Source: JBJXHN01 sp046233135 (GTDB lineage: Bacteria > Pseudomonadota > Alphaproteobacteria > Rhodospirillales > Rhodospirillaceae). From it: a stretch of 64,000 nucleotides of DNA. The position numbers and the translations under genes were made by a program. The stretch spans positions 558,001 to 622,000 of the forward strand of contig JBJXHN010000003.1 in assembly GCA_046233135.1 (NCBI GenBank), read 5' to 3'. The notes beneath the pieces are model-generated. The model did not search any database, was not told where the DNA came from, and worked only from the letters and a program-made list of their open reading frames with translations. Positions 42,406 to 51,640 of the stretch are shown one piece after another (position 1 is the stretch's first letter; every line of letters begins with the position of its first letter).

Positions 42406-43263
42406 TCACATTTCAAAATAACGCAAAATATTTATTTCATTGTTCCGCCAAAAATCAACCCACTCCCAGCCGTGCCCTACATCTTCAATTGATATCAAAT
42501 ATGCTCCAACGCTCAGATGCCACTCCTGAAGCATGGTTTCAGCCAGTAACGGAGGAACAACACGATCCTCTTTTCCCGCGAGAGCCACTACCGGAAAGAG
42601 TGTAGTTTTTCGACCCGGTGAAACATTAAGCGACTCCGACAGCGGAGTGACACCATGGAAATCCGTCCAAAAACGATGGTCCAGCACCCCAGCAACACTC
42701 ACGACCCCCACCACATCGGACAAGCGATCCGATAAAAGGCGCGCAACAAATGCGCCACCCGAGTAGCCAACCATGATCAATCGGCTACTCCCAGTTCGGG
42801 ACTGCAGAGTATCCGCCGCGCCGGCCAGCGCCTCTATCAACCGAGAAGAGAACCGTCCGCTCGTCCAGTCAATGGGCCGACATGTCAGCGACGAAACGAA
42901 CTGGCATGGTCGCGCAAGATACCCGACCACCGGCTGCTGTGAAGCCGCCGCCATTCCCAGCGCAACAGGTTCTCGCGGCGTAGGATCCGCGGGCGGAACC
43001 CTCCGAGATTGCCACGCCGCCCCATCCCCCTCAATGAACAGTATCAACGGCGTATCTCTTCCCCGTGAAACATCCGGATGGCGCCAATAGGTTTGGATAA
43101 GCGTATCCCCGACGGTGATCACCTCACTGGTCAGATTGCCTGACCGGGCAATCTGGTCCGGTGCCGGAACCCGATGCCCGCAACCCGACACAATCCCCCC
43201 GACCAGGAGGACCAAAACAATATTGGGAAATCGCCTGCCTCCCGACCAAGCACCTCCCCCCAT
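42406..43263 (-). CDS. Lipoprotein alpha/beta hydrolase in the T6SS locus
   Basis: The 285-residue protein has a lipoprotein signal: FPNIVLVLLVGGIVSGC with the lipid-carrying Cys28. The hydrolase part has the nucleophile elbow MVGYSGG with Ser168, a candidate acid Asp233 (AGKEDRVV) and His264 (DVGHGW). LILFIEGDGAAW resembles an oxyanion loop. It is therefore likely an envelope-anchored esterase or lipase. It lies 6 bp after the kinase gene stop, so it belongs to that operon. It could be a toxin, a processing enzyme or a sensor part; the substrate is unknown. Confidence 0.8.
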   Translation of the reverse strand: MGGGAWSGGRRFPNIVLVLLVGGIVSGCGHRVPAPDQIARSGNLTSEVITVGDTLIQTYWRHPDVSRGRDTPLILFIEGDGAAWQSRRVPPADPTPREPVALGMAAASQQPVVGYLARPCQFVSSLTCRPIDWTSGRFSSRLIEALAGAADTLQSRTGSSRLIMVGYSGGAFVARLLSDRLSDVVGVVSVAGVLDHRFWTDFHGVTPLSESLNVSPGRKTTLFPVVALAGKEDRVVPPLLAETMLQEWHLSVGAYLISIEDVGHGWEWVDFWRNNEINILRYFEM

Positions 43264-43269
43264 AACTCG

Positions 43270-45027
43270 CTACTCTACATCAATGAAAACGTACGACATT
43301 TGGACTGCTTCCCCTTGGATTGCGATGGCCAAAAGCAGAGTCTCCAGAAACGTCTGGGTACCTTCCGACGGGTCGGGAGGCGTCGAATAAAGGGGCGCAG
43401 GCGTCTCGATGGCCACGATCATGTCCCGAACACCGGACCCTGTCAGGACATAGCGACGCCCCTGTACCGTCTCGTTCCCCCCGATCCGTAGCGGGGGAGC
43501 GTTGGAAAACCAAGCGTCGGCGAAACCTTTGCCGGGATGCATGAGCTGGACCTGGTATGCTTGGGAGTCGAAATAAAGAACGTATAGGTAACCTTGCTGC
43601 TCCCAGGGAGTGACGGTCAGGCTCAAAGGATCCCCTGCGACATAACGCCCATCCGGATGCCCCAGCCGTATCAAAGGCGGCCGCGCGAAGTGCGCAACGT
43701 TCACCGCCCGCAGCACGGCGCAAAGCGGGGAAGGCGCATGATCCACGGCGCTGACATCAACGTCCGCCACCCCCTGCCGCCCCTCCAGTCGTCGCTTGGC
43801 CAGCGCCGCGACCGCCGGATCACCGACGAATCCGGCCAGCTTGACCCGCCCTCCTTCATCAACGGAAACACCGAAACGACTGCATGGAAGGTCGGCCAGC
43901 ATCCGGGAAAGCACGGCGGTCGTCTCTTCTGCTGGCACCGGGTCTCGCCCCCCTTCCGCCACGGAAGGGGAGTGTGCAGGGTTACCGAACCCGCTCAATC
44001 CATCCCACACTTCGGAGAAGGCCAGCCAGGCAAGCAAAAGCGCAACCAAGCCCCCACCCACCGCCACTACCTGGACATACCGGGACAACCGGAACCGGGG
44101 GGAAGACCACCTGAGCCAAGCCCCCCGTAGCCCGCTGTCATACCATTCGTCGCCCCCTACCCATTCGAGCACATCCGCCATCGACTGCGCGCGTTTCCGG
44201 GGATCGGGCTGCAGCATGATTTCCAGATCGGGGATCAGAGAGCGTGGAACGCCTTTCAGATCAGGAATGGTCTTTCGGGCCTCGATTTGAGCCACAGGTG
44301 AAAGTGCACCGAAGAGAGGGCGCCCCAAGGCCGCCGAGGCCAGTACCAAACCGAGACTGTATATGTCGCTTCTGTGATCAACCCGTCCACCAAAGGCCCC
44401 CAATTGTTCCGGCGACGCATACATCTCCTTTCCCGCAAAATCTTGGCCGAGGATCGTTCCCTCCTCCACCCCGCCCCGGGCAATACCAAAATCAATCAGA
44501 CGTGGCCGACTCAAGTCACCGTTTTCAAAGAGGATGTTGTCTGGCGACAAGTCCCGATGAACGACCCCCTTTGCATGCGCCGCCGCCAAAGCCGCGCACA
44601 GCGTTTCCCGTATGCAGCAAATTTCTTTTATCGAAAACGCGTGACGGCCGAGCAGGTCTTTCAGAGAAACCCCCTTTATGTACTCCATAACAATGAATAG
44701 GTGACCTTTCTCGTTCTGAAATATTCCGAGATACCGAACGATTGCTGGGACCCGCAGGCGCTCCAAAATGTCCGCTTCCCGCTTAAACAAAGATACCGCT
44801 GTCCGATCCCGCAGCAGGTCCTGTCTTATACATTTAACGGCATATGAGCGACCATGGACCAAATGGGTCACCCGATACACGTCCCCCATCCCTCCGGACC
44901 CAACGCGCTCCTCTATCCGAAAGGTGTTGGATAGAATGGTTCCGGGCGTGAAGTACCCCTGTCTCGTTCCACCCAACAATCGTTCCACATCCGCGCCCCC
45001 GGGACCGACTGTCCGCTTTTCAGACAT
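43270..45027 (-). CDS. Transmembrane Ser/Thr kinase (PpkA-like) 1
   Basis: The protein has 585 residues. The Hanks-type kinase domain (about 35-290) has the glycine loop GSGGMGDVY, Lys65 in YAVKCI, the catalytic HRDLSPDN (Asp159) and DFG (179-181). One membrane helix follows (about 318-338). The periplasmic C terminus has a BON-like stretch (LPCSRFGVSVDEGGRVKLAG) and a DUF4384-like part (VAGDPLSLTVTPWEQQGYLY). Such kinases phosphorylate Fha to switch the T6SS on. A homologue is encoded directly upstream, and pppA and tagF lie on the other arm of the locus. Confidence 0.92.
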   Translation of the reverse strand: MSEKRTVGPGGADVERLLGGTRQGYFTPGTILSNTFRIEERVGSGGMGDVYRVTHLVHGRSYAVKCIRQDLLRDRTAVSLFKREADILERLRVPAIVRYLGIFQNEKGHLFIVMEYIKGVSLKDLLGRHAFSIKEICCIRETLCAALAAAHAKGVVHRDLSPDNILFENGDLSRPRLIDFGIARGGVEEGTILGQDFAGKEMYASPEQLGAFGGRVDHRSDIYSLGLVLASAALGRPLFGALSPVAQIEARKTIPDLKGVPRSLIPDLEIMLQPDPRKRAQSMADVLEWVGGDEWYDSGLRGAWLRWSSPRFRLSRYVQVVAVGGGLVALLLAWLAFSEVWDGLSGFGNPAHSPSVAEGGRDPVPAEETTAVLSRMLADLPCSRFGVSVDEGGRVKLAGFVGDPAVAALAKRRLEGRQGVADVDVSAVDHAPSPLCAVLRAVNVAHFARPPLIRLGHPDGRYVAGDPLSLTVTPWEQQGYLYVLYFDSQAYQVQLMHPGKGFADAWFSNAPPLRIGGNETVQGRRYVLTGSGVRDMIVAIETPAPLYSTPPDPSEGTQTFLETLLLAIAIQGEAVQMSYVFIDVE

Positions 45028-45072
45028 ACCGACGCCCCCCGCCGCCAGGCACCTTGCGCTGGTCCCGTCCGG

Positions 45073-47217
45073 TCACGGTCGGATCTCGATAATCTTGAAG
45101 GACACCTTGAGGTCCGGTCCGGCCGAAGCGATCCGGTCTTTCAGGGCACTCATGAAAACATCCAGGCTCTCCGTTTCCGGCCAGGATGGAGAGAAGACCG
45201 GCTGGGTATCCTCTATGACCAGGAGCATATCCTCCCCCACAGGAGGCTGAATGGCCCACATCTCCTCTCCGGGCTGACGCAGCTTGGGAATCGTGCCGAC
45301 ACGAACACTGCCCAAAGCCGGAATGGAAGCGTCAGGCCGGGTTTGCGTCGGCAAAAGGGTTGTTACGGATTCGTCCGCAGCTGCAACGTAGGCGACATGA
45401 ACATAGCCCCGCGGCAGTTCCGGCCGGACCTCGAAATAGAGATACTGGCCCAGCAAAAAAGAAGGGCCGTCCTCCGGGAACACGAAATCGGAGATCACGC
45501 TGAACCGATGCGGATCCAGGCCTGACAAGGCGCCGCAAAATGGCGGGGGAGCAATGGCGAGGCCTGTTGTATCGACGGCTTTTCCATTTCCGGCAGCAGC
45601 CAGCCTGTCGAACACTTCGTTGCGACTTCCCTCGTCCGGCACCATGCCTGTCACCGACAAACCCCGCCCCTGTTCGAACAAAGCCAGAGTCGAACAGGGC
45701 AAATCCGCCAATAGCGATTGGTAGTCCATAGGCGGAGAGACGGCCGCTTCCACCGCAACTGCCTTTTCCTCGGTGGAAGGACCGGTCGGCTCTTTTGCCA
45801 CCACGCTTCCCGCCGGAGGAAGCGTCACAGCGGTTTGCGTTTCTGTCCGTTCCGGCAGGGACGGAACAACCGGCTTTTGCTCGGCGACCTTGCCCTCCCC
45901 CTGCCCGGATTGCGCTTCGGAGGGACCAGGATCGATCGACGGAGATCCCACCTCGACGTCTGCGACCGACTTTTCCTCCCGCATGCTCCCAAATCGACCT
46001 AAGTAGACAGCCAGCCCCGCCCCGATCAGAAGCAAAACGACCAGAAGGACAAACAGCCCCCGCCGCCCACGGCCAGGCTCTGGCATTGAAGAACCGCGGT
46101 CCTTATCCCCTCGGCGCGGACTCCGGTCGCTGACGGAGAGGTCGTGTGTAAGCGGCTGCTGACCTCCTCCGCCGTCGTTCAGATCCAGGTTCTTCAGACT
46201 GGCCCCATATCCGACAAGATCACGCGCCCGCGCCGGACGATCGTCCGGATCGGGTTGCAGCATCACCCTGAGCTCTGCCTGAAACTCTTCCGGAACGCCG
46301 TCCAGATCAGGAATCCGGCGCCTCGCCTCGACATACTCCACGTGGTTGCTTCCCATATCGAGCGGCACACCGCGCATCAACGCCGCCAAGACGAGTCCCA
46401 GGCTGTAAATGTCGGATCGGCCGTCCACAACTCCCTTGTGGTCGCCCAGTTGCTCGGGAGAGGCATAGGTGAATTTTCCTGCAAATCCCTTTCCGATCAC
46501 GGTAGCGGTGCGATTCGCATCTCGCGCGATCCCGAAATCGATCAACCGTGGCCGAGACCAGTCGCCGTCCTGTAAAACGATATTATCCGGAGAAATATCC
46601 CGATGGACGATTTTCATCTGATGGGCGGCGTCCAGCGCTTCGGCGATCTTATCCCGCAGGGTCCGCACCTGATCCACGGTAAACCGCGTCTCGCCCATCA
46701 AATCGGCAAGAGACGGCCCTTCCACATATTCCATAACAATATAAGGACGGTTGAATTCATCCCTCTGCAAGCCCCCATATCCAACGATCACCTCATTGCG
46801 GATTTTCTCCAGCGCGCGGGCTTCTCGGCGGAATAACTCTATGACATCGGGGTCTTGCGCGAATTCGGGCCTAATCACCTTCAGAGCATAATCTCGACCG
46901 TTGACCAAGTTTCGCACACGGTAGACCTCCCCCATCCCCCCGACGGCAACCAATTCATCGACACGGTAGCTGTGGGATAAAACGGTTCCCAGAGGGATTG
47001 TTCCTCCGAACCGGGGCAATGGAACATCCCCGGCCGACGCCGCCCCCGCGCTATGCCCTATAGCGCCGTAGGTGACGTCGATGGATGCATCGTCCGTTCC
47101 CCCCGTACGCTCCCTCTGAAAGACAGTTTCTGCAGCCGCGGTCGAATCGTTCTCTCCCGAAGAGCGGCCACCGCTCACCTCAGCGTTTTTATCTGCCCCC
47201 ACCTGCCTGCCCCCCAT
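45073..47217 (-). CDS. Transmembrane Ser/Thr kinase (PpkA-like) 2
   Basis: The protein has 714 residues from ATG at 47217; an in-frame ATG at 47268 would overlap the caspase gene by 29 bp and lacks a ribosome binding site. An N-terminal disordered stretch (1-70) precedes the kinase domain with GGMGEVY, ALK (Lys113), HRDISPDN (Asp207) and DFG. A membrane helix is at about 387-406. A Pro/Glu/Ser-rich linker then leads to the same BON-like (LADLPCSTLALFEQGRGLSV) and DUF4384-like segments as kinase 1. The two genes are clearly an old tandem duplication. Confidence 0.9.
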   Translation of the reverse strand: MGGRQVGADKNAEVSGGRSSGENDSTAAAETVFQRERTGGTDDASIDVTYGAIGHSAGAASAGDVPLPRFGGTIPLGTVLSHSYRVDELVAVGGMGEVYRVRNLVNGRDYALKVIRPEFAQDPDVIELFRREARALEKIRNEVIVGYGGLQRDEFNRPYIVMEYVEGPSLADLMGETRFTVDQVRTLRDKIAEALDAAHQMKIVHRDISPDNIVLQDGDWSRPRLIDFGIARDANRTATVIGKGFAGKFTYASPEQLGDHKGVVDGRSDIYSLGLVLAALMRGVPLDMGSNHVEYVEARRRIPDLDGVPEEFQAELRVMLQPDPDDRPARARDLVGYGASLKNLDLNDGGGGQQPLTHDLSVSDRSPRRGDKDRGSSMPEPGRGRRGLFVLLVVLLLIGAGLAVYLGRFGSMREEKSVADVEVGSPSIDPGPSEAQSGQGEGKVAEQKPVVPSLPERTETQTAVTLPPAGSVVAKEPTGPSTEEKAVAVEAAVSPPMDYQSLLADLPCSTLALFEQGRGLSVTGMVPDEGSRNEVFDRLAAAGNGKAVDTTGLAIAPPPFCGALSGLDPHRFSVISDFVFPEDGPSFLLGQYLYFEVRPELPRGYVHVAYVAAADESVTTLLPTQTRPDASIPALGSVRVGTIPKLRQPGEEMWAIQPPVGEDMLLVIEDTQPVFSPSWPETESLDVFMSALKDRIASAGPDLKVSFKIIEIRP

Positions 47218-47239
47218 TCCACCGCCCGCCCACAGAACC

Positions 47240-49621
47240 TCAGCGCGCCAGGACGAAGTCTTCCCCATAACTGACGCCGACCGGCGTCACGACCACATCC
47301 TCGATCTGCAGACCGCGGTTTGTGTAATGCTGCTTTTGACTCTGCAAATACAGGGCTGTCTCCGGAGCCAGCTTTTCTATATATGCCTTGACTTCTTTTA
47401 CGGTCACCCGGCCGTCGGAAGGACTACGATCGGCCTGCCGCCTGCCCGCTTCTTTCTCAAAGCTTTGAAGGAACACGTAGGTGAACAATCCTGCCTTCAG
47501 GATTGGAAACTCCGGTGCCGTCTGGTCCGCGCGGCTGGCGGTCAGGATATGGACACCCGTCCGCCGGCTTACGTCATCCAGAATGCGCGCCTGCTCAAAT
47601 CCTTCAAACTGGTTGACCACAGCCCCGGATTGACACGCATCAATCAGCAACAGGATCTGTTGAGCCGGGATAGCGGTCAAAAGATCTGCCAATTGCTTCC
47701 CCGAAATCGCAGTCCGCTCCATATCTTGCCGACGAGAGGACCCAGAGGCGTCTTGGGGCAGAAAAAACCACTCCCCCCCAACCGAACGACCATGTCCGGA
47801 TAGAAAGACAACGGCCGCGTCTTTCGGCTGCATAGCGCTCAAACTGGTGAGATGGGCGAGAAGGCTGGCCCGTTTTGCCTGATCGTCCACCAACAGCTTT
47901 TTTGCGACGGACCCGTACGGTGTTTGAATTTTTCCGGCAAAAAGCGACGAAACCGCCTGAGCGTCGCTTCTGGCATACGTCAGGGGAGGGAGGCCGCTGC
48001 TGGCATAACTGTTGATCCCTACGGCCGTCAGTTGCAGCGTGCCGCCGCCGCCGCCCGACGCCTGGACGGACTTCACGACAGAAGCACTTTCAACCCCCTG
48101 CCACCCCAGTGCCTGGGCAGAGATGGCATTCACGCCCGCGGACGCCGACACCTGATACGTCACCTTGCGTAACGGACCGGCATCTGTCTCTTCCGACGTC
48201 GTCTCGACCACCGCAGTCGCCGGCACCCGTTTGCCGTTATTGTATAATCGGATCTCCGGCACGGTGTCGTCGCTGGCGTTCTCAGCCGTCACGGTCGCCG
48301 TAACGACCTGCCCTTCCCGCACGCCCGGCGGTGCGGAAATCGTCAGATTGACACGCGGCGGGAGGCGGATTTCATCTGAAATCGCCACCGGTGCCGGCGC
48401 CGCCAAGGGAACGGATGGATTGACGGCCTTGGCCAGGAGTCCCGGTTCGAAATAGTTCCGCGCCAATTGATCAACCTGAAGCTCCCCCCCCTCGCCACTC
48501 CAGACCACATCTTCGAACGTCTCGTTCCGGCCATCGAATCGTCCCTGCCCATCCGTCACGACCCAGCCGGTTTCCGTGGATATGAACTGGGCGACCGCTT
48601 TGCCGGATGCGCCATCCAGCACCGACACACCCGGACCGCCCCCGGCAACGAGAATTCTGCCGGTGTTCCTCAACGCCCCAATCCCAACCACGGGTTTATC
48701 CATATCCGCAATCCGGTCCACGTCCCCATCCGGGCGAGCGACAAAAACATCCCCATCTTCCGTACCAAAAACCATGGTCCTACCGGCGCCGCTCAAGGCG
48801 GTAATCCCGGACCCGGCCGAATCAGATGTCAGCGTCCGTTCGCCCCGACCGACCGACCAGACTTCCAGCCGCCCCCCCCGGGTTCCTGCCAGCACCGTAT
48901 CGCCATCGGGCATGAACAAAGAAGTAATGGGCGAAGAGGGCACACCGCGAACCACTCGCCCGGCCTCCCCGAACACCAGCACGCCCTCGGCCAGCGAAAC
49001 CGCAAAATTCCCGTTGTCCGCGATCTGGACTGCTTCCACCGGCCCCCCATCAACCGCATGCGTGGCCGTGATCCTGCCGGACGCGAGATCAACGACATGA
49101 ATCCGCCCGTTGCGTTGAGCCACGACCGCGTGTTCGCCATCAGGGGACAGGGCCGCAGCCGTTGCATCTGTCTGAAGGGCGAATGGCAGCGAAGGCCCCC
49201 GCCCCCCCGCACCCGCCGAATGCAGCGTCACGGATCCGGACCGCCCGAGCACCATCATCCGGCCTCCGTCGACAGAGAGCGACAAACTGCCGACTCCTCC
49301 GGCAGGGGCGGGAAAAGCGGCGATCTGAGAGCCCGAACGCAGGTTCCAGACCCGCAGCGCGCCATTGCCAAGTACCGTCGCGGCAACCGATGCCCCCGCT
49401 GGAACCACCATCGTTCTTACGGCACCCGTCGCCCCCCTTCGTATGGTCAGAGTCGGCCTGAAGGCGTTGCGAGTCTGATTCTGAATCCCGCGCACTATGT
49501 TTCGGGTACTATGCTTAAGGATACCCTGAGCCTCCGCAGCAGCAGTCATGCCACTAAAGGGGGTCAACATGATAGAAAAAGCACATAAACTGCTTTTTAC
49601 TACATTTAGTATATATTTCAT
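47240..49621 (-). CDS. Exported WD40-repeat/caspase-like (C14) protein in the T6SS locus
   Basis: The protein has 793 residues. It starts with a signal-peptide-like segment (residues 8-29). A beta-propeller-like region follows (about 60-350; units such as GALRVWNLRSGSQIAAF and GRLEVWSVGRGERTL). An Ig/CARDB-like strand domain lies at about 420-520. The C terminus (about 528-790) is a caspase/metacaspase-fold peptidase with His610 in VVFLSGHGR and Cys663 in LLIDACQSG, the expected catalytic pair. ATG at 49621 follows GAGG. It is 22 bp ahead of kinase 2. Periplasmic location is inferred from the signal segment. Function in the T6SS is unknown. Confidence 0.85.
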   Translation of the reverse strand: MKYILNVVKSSLCAFSIMLTPFSGMTAAAEAQGILKHSTRNIVRGIQNQTRNAFRPTLTIRRGATGAVRTMVVPAGASVAATVLGNGALRVWNLRSGSQIAAFPAPAGGVGSLSLSVDGGRMMVLGRSGSVTLHSAGAGGRGPSLPFALQTDATAAALSPDGEHAVVAQRNGRIHVVDLASGRITATHAVDGGPVEAVQIADNGNFAVSLAEGVLVFGEAGRVVRGVPSSPITSLFMPDGDTVLAGTRGGRLEVWSVGRGERTLTSDSAGSGITALSGAGRTMVFGTEDGDVFVARPDGDVDRIADMDKPVVGIGALRNTGRILVAGGGPGVSVLDGASGKAVAQFISTETGWVVTDGQGRFDGRNETFEDVVWSGEGGELQVDQLARNYFEPGLLAKAVNPSVPLAAPAPVAISDEIRLPPRVNLTISAPPGVREGQVVTATVTAENASDDTVPEIRLYNNGKRVPATAVVETTSEETDAGPLRKVTYQVSASAGVNAISAQALGWQGVESASVVKSVQASGGGGGTLQLTAVGINSYASSGLPPLTYARSDAQAVSSLFAGKIQTPYGSVAKKLLVDDQAKRASLLAHLTSLSAMQPKDAAVVFLSGHGRSVGGEWFFLPQDASGSSRRQDMERTAISGKQLADLLTAIPAQQILLLIDACQSGAVVNQFEGFEQARILDDVSRRTGVHILTASRADQTAPEFPILKAGLFTYVFLQSFEKEAGRRQADRSPSDGRVTVKEVKAYIEKLAPETALYLQSQKQHYTNRGLQIEDVVVTPVGVSYGEDFVLAR

Positions 49622-49693
49622 GTTTCACGCCTCTACTGAGAGCATCTGGCCAACTGGTCGGAAATTCATATGAACACGACTTCTAACAAATAG

Positions 49694-50032
49694 TTACGGT
49701 ATGTAGGCTGTCGTTTGCCCTGCATATAATATTGAAATAATTCCACCAATTGCGCACTGCAACTTAGAAACATCATTCAAAGCTGTCTTAGACCCGATCT
49801 GGTCCGTCACACCTCCAAGCCTCCACGGACTTGCAGTAGCGGGAATACAGGGACCAAGGGTAATACCACACCCCCCAAACGAGGGAATATTCACCAAAGA
49901 AATATGATCCATGATTGTGGCAGCAGGTTGATGTCCGCACCAACACCGATCCATCGGCAAAACACTCAGCGGGGCCGGAACCGTTCCAACAGCGCATTTA
50001 ATTATCGCGCCATTCACTACCTGTAATGGCAT
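49694..50032 (-). CDS. PAAR-like protein (DUF4280 type)
   Basis: The 112-residue protein matches DUF4280 PAAR-like proteins: PLQVVNGAIIKCAVG, ATIMDHISLVNIPSFGGC, then PCIPATASPW. Proteins of this type are thought to sharpen the VgrG tip and dock effectors. It has six cysteines and no extra toxin domain. ATG at 50032 follows AAGG. It is the first gene of the leftward arm and diverges from fha. Confidence 0.82.
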   Translation of the reverse strand: MPLQVVNGAIIKCAVGTVPAPLSVLPMDRCWCGHQPAATIMDHISLVNIPSFGGCGITLGPCIPATASPWRLGGVTDQIGSKTALNDVSKLQCAIGGIISILYAGQTTAYIP

Positions 50033-50153
50033 ATCGCCTTACCCCTTCGTGTCTCGCTTAAAACAGCGTCACATGAGGACTGACATGATCTGCAATCCAT
50101 CGTATAAAGCATACTACCTAGCGCAGCAATTTTTTCAAAGAGCGGCCTTTAGT
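50033..50153. promoter_or_regulatory. Divergent promoter region of the two T6SS arms
   Basis: This 121-bp gap separates the leftward PAAR-like gene from the rightward fha gene and must hold the start signals for both arms. GCATACT (50109-50115) and AGTATGC (50151-50157) are inverted copies 35 bp apart, the second overlapping the fha start. No clear sigma-54 or sigma-70 promoter stands out. Confidence 0.4.
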
Positions 50154-51626
50154 ATGCCAGTCACAGCTCAGATCATCATTCGCCATCCGACGTTGCCCGA
50201 CAGGTATGAATACCGGGAGATTCCGGCATACGGGTTGGAGATTGGCCGGGAAACCGAGAAAGGCATCCAACTGGAAGATCCGGGCCTCTCGGTTTCACGG
50301 CGGCACTGCTGCCTGACGATCAAGGAAAATAATTTACTTGTCATAGACTTAAGCTCCAACGGCACAAGCCTGAACGTGCCGGGCAACCGGCTTGCCAAAA
50401 ACCAGCCACACCCCGTTGCAGCTGGAGACCATCTGATCATCGGGAGCTTCGACTTTGAGTTCGTCAGGGTAGATCACGGCGCATCCAAAGAATGCGGTCT
50501 CCGCATATCCCTGACGGACGACGACACTCCTGGGGTCTCCGACTTCCTCACCGATCACGCCCCCCCTCGCCGAAGCCCCTCCCCTTCCGAGTCGCACCCC
50601 GGCGCGCTTGGCCCAAACGCGTTTCCCAAAAGCCTTCTGGACGACGAAGAGGACCGGATCGGCGACAACCTCGCGCTCACGCCGAACTGGTCGCCTTCCA
50701 CGCCAGCGCACGAGCCCCTTCCCGAAAAGGTCACCCCGGCGACACCGGCTCCAGTGCCCTCGGACGAGCCGTTCCCGGCAGACGCCTTCAGCGACTGGGG
50801 GGATGAGAACGACACACCAAGCGCTCCCCCGCTTCGGGCAAGCCACGGTCAATCACCGCCTCCCCCACCCGTTCCCGCCCCTCCGCCTCCGTCGCCTGGC
50901 CCGGATTCCTTTCGGGAAAGAGACGGGGACATTTGGAAGACACCCGCACACGCACCCGAAGATCGGCCGAATCCTGCTCCATTGCCCGATCCGACAAATT
51001 TGGCCGAGCCTTCCGTACCGCCGGACGAAACACCTAAAGCCGAGCGACAGCGGGATCCGCTCGCTGCTTTCCTTCGGGGCGCCGGCGTTCATCCCGATAC
51101 GTTGAAAGGGCAAAATCCGGACTTGGTCATGTACGCCATCGGGCAAATGATGCGGGAAACGGTCTCGGGTGTTCGCGGCCTTCTGGCTGCGCGCGATGCC
51201 GGAAAAGAAGCGTTCGGAATCGAGCGAACGCACCTGAAGCGTCACAGCAACAACATCCTGAAATTCGCTCCAAGCGATCAGGATGCCATTCACCAACTCC
51301 TAGACCAGTCGGACCCCGGCTTCCTTCCCGCACCGGAAGCCATCCGCTTGGCAATTGCCGACATTCGCGACCACGACATGTCCGTCCTGAAAACCCTGAC
51401 AGACGCCATCGCGGAGCTGCTCCATCAGTTGCACCCGTCCCTGATCGAGCAGTCATCAAACGCTCGGGCAACGACGATGAAGACCCTGCCCTCCATTCGA
51501 AAGACAAAATGCTGGGATACCTACGAATCTCACTATCGCGAGATTACGGACGAGGTGAACGGCAACATAGAAGGCTTCATCGTCAAACAGATAAAAAAAT
51601 CATACTCAAAAAACAGAACCCGTTGA
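50154..51626 (+). CDS. tagH: T6SS forkhead-associated protein (Fha/TagH)
   Basis: The 490-residue protein has an N-terminal FHA domain (about 1-110: LEIGRETEKGIQ, LSVSRRHCCLTI, LSSNGTSLN) that binds phosphothreonine. A long Pro-rich linker (about 120-330) is followed by the TagH C-terminal domain (RGAGVHPDTLKGQNPDLVMY, then NNILKFAPS). Phosphorylated Fha activates T6SS assembly; PppA reverses this. I chose ATG at 50154 because the FHA fold begins there; in-frame ATGs at 50073 and 50085 are possible but add sequence with no match. Confidence 0.9.
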   Translation: MPVTAQIIIRHPTLPDRYEYREIPAYGLEIGRETEKGIQLEDPGLSVSRRHCCLTIKENNLLVIDLSSNGTSLNVPGNRLAKNQPHPVAAGDHLIIGSFDFEFVRVDHGASKECGLRISLTDDDTPGVSDFLTDHAPPRRSPSPSESHPGALGPNAFPKSLLDDEEDRIGDNLALTPNWSPSTPAHEPLPEKVTPATPAPVPSDEPFPADAFSDWGDENDTPSAPPLRASHGQSPPPPPVPAPPPPSPGPDSFRERDGDIWKTPAHAPEDRPNPAPLPDPTNLAEPSVPPDETPKAERQRDPLAAFLRGAGVHPDTLKGQNPDLVMYAIGQMMRETVSGVRGLLAARDAGKEAFGIERTHLKRHSNNILKFAPSDQDAIHQLLDQSDPGFLPAPEAIRLAIADIRDHDMSVLKTLTDAIAELLHQLHPSLIEQSSNARATTMKTLPSIRKTKCWDTYESHYREITDEVNGNIEGFIVKQIKKSYSKNRTR

Positions 51627-51640
51627 CAAGGAAAAAGGCA

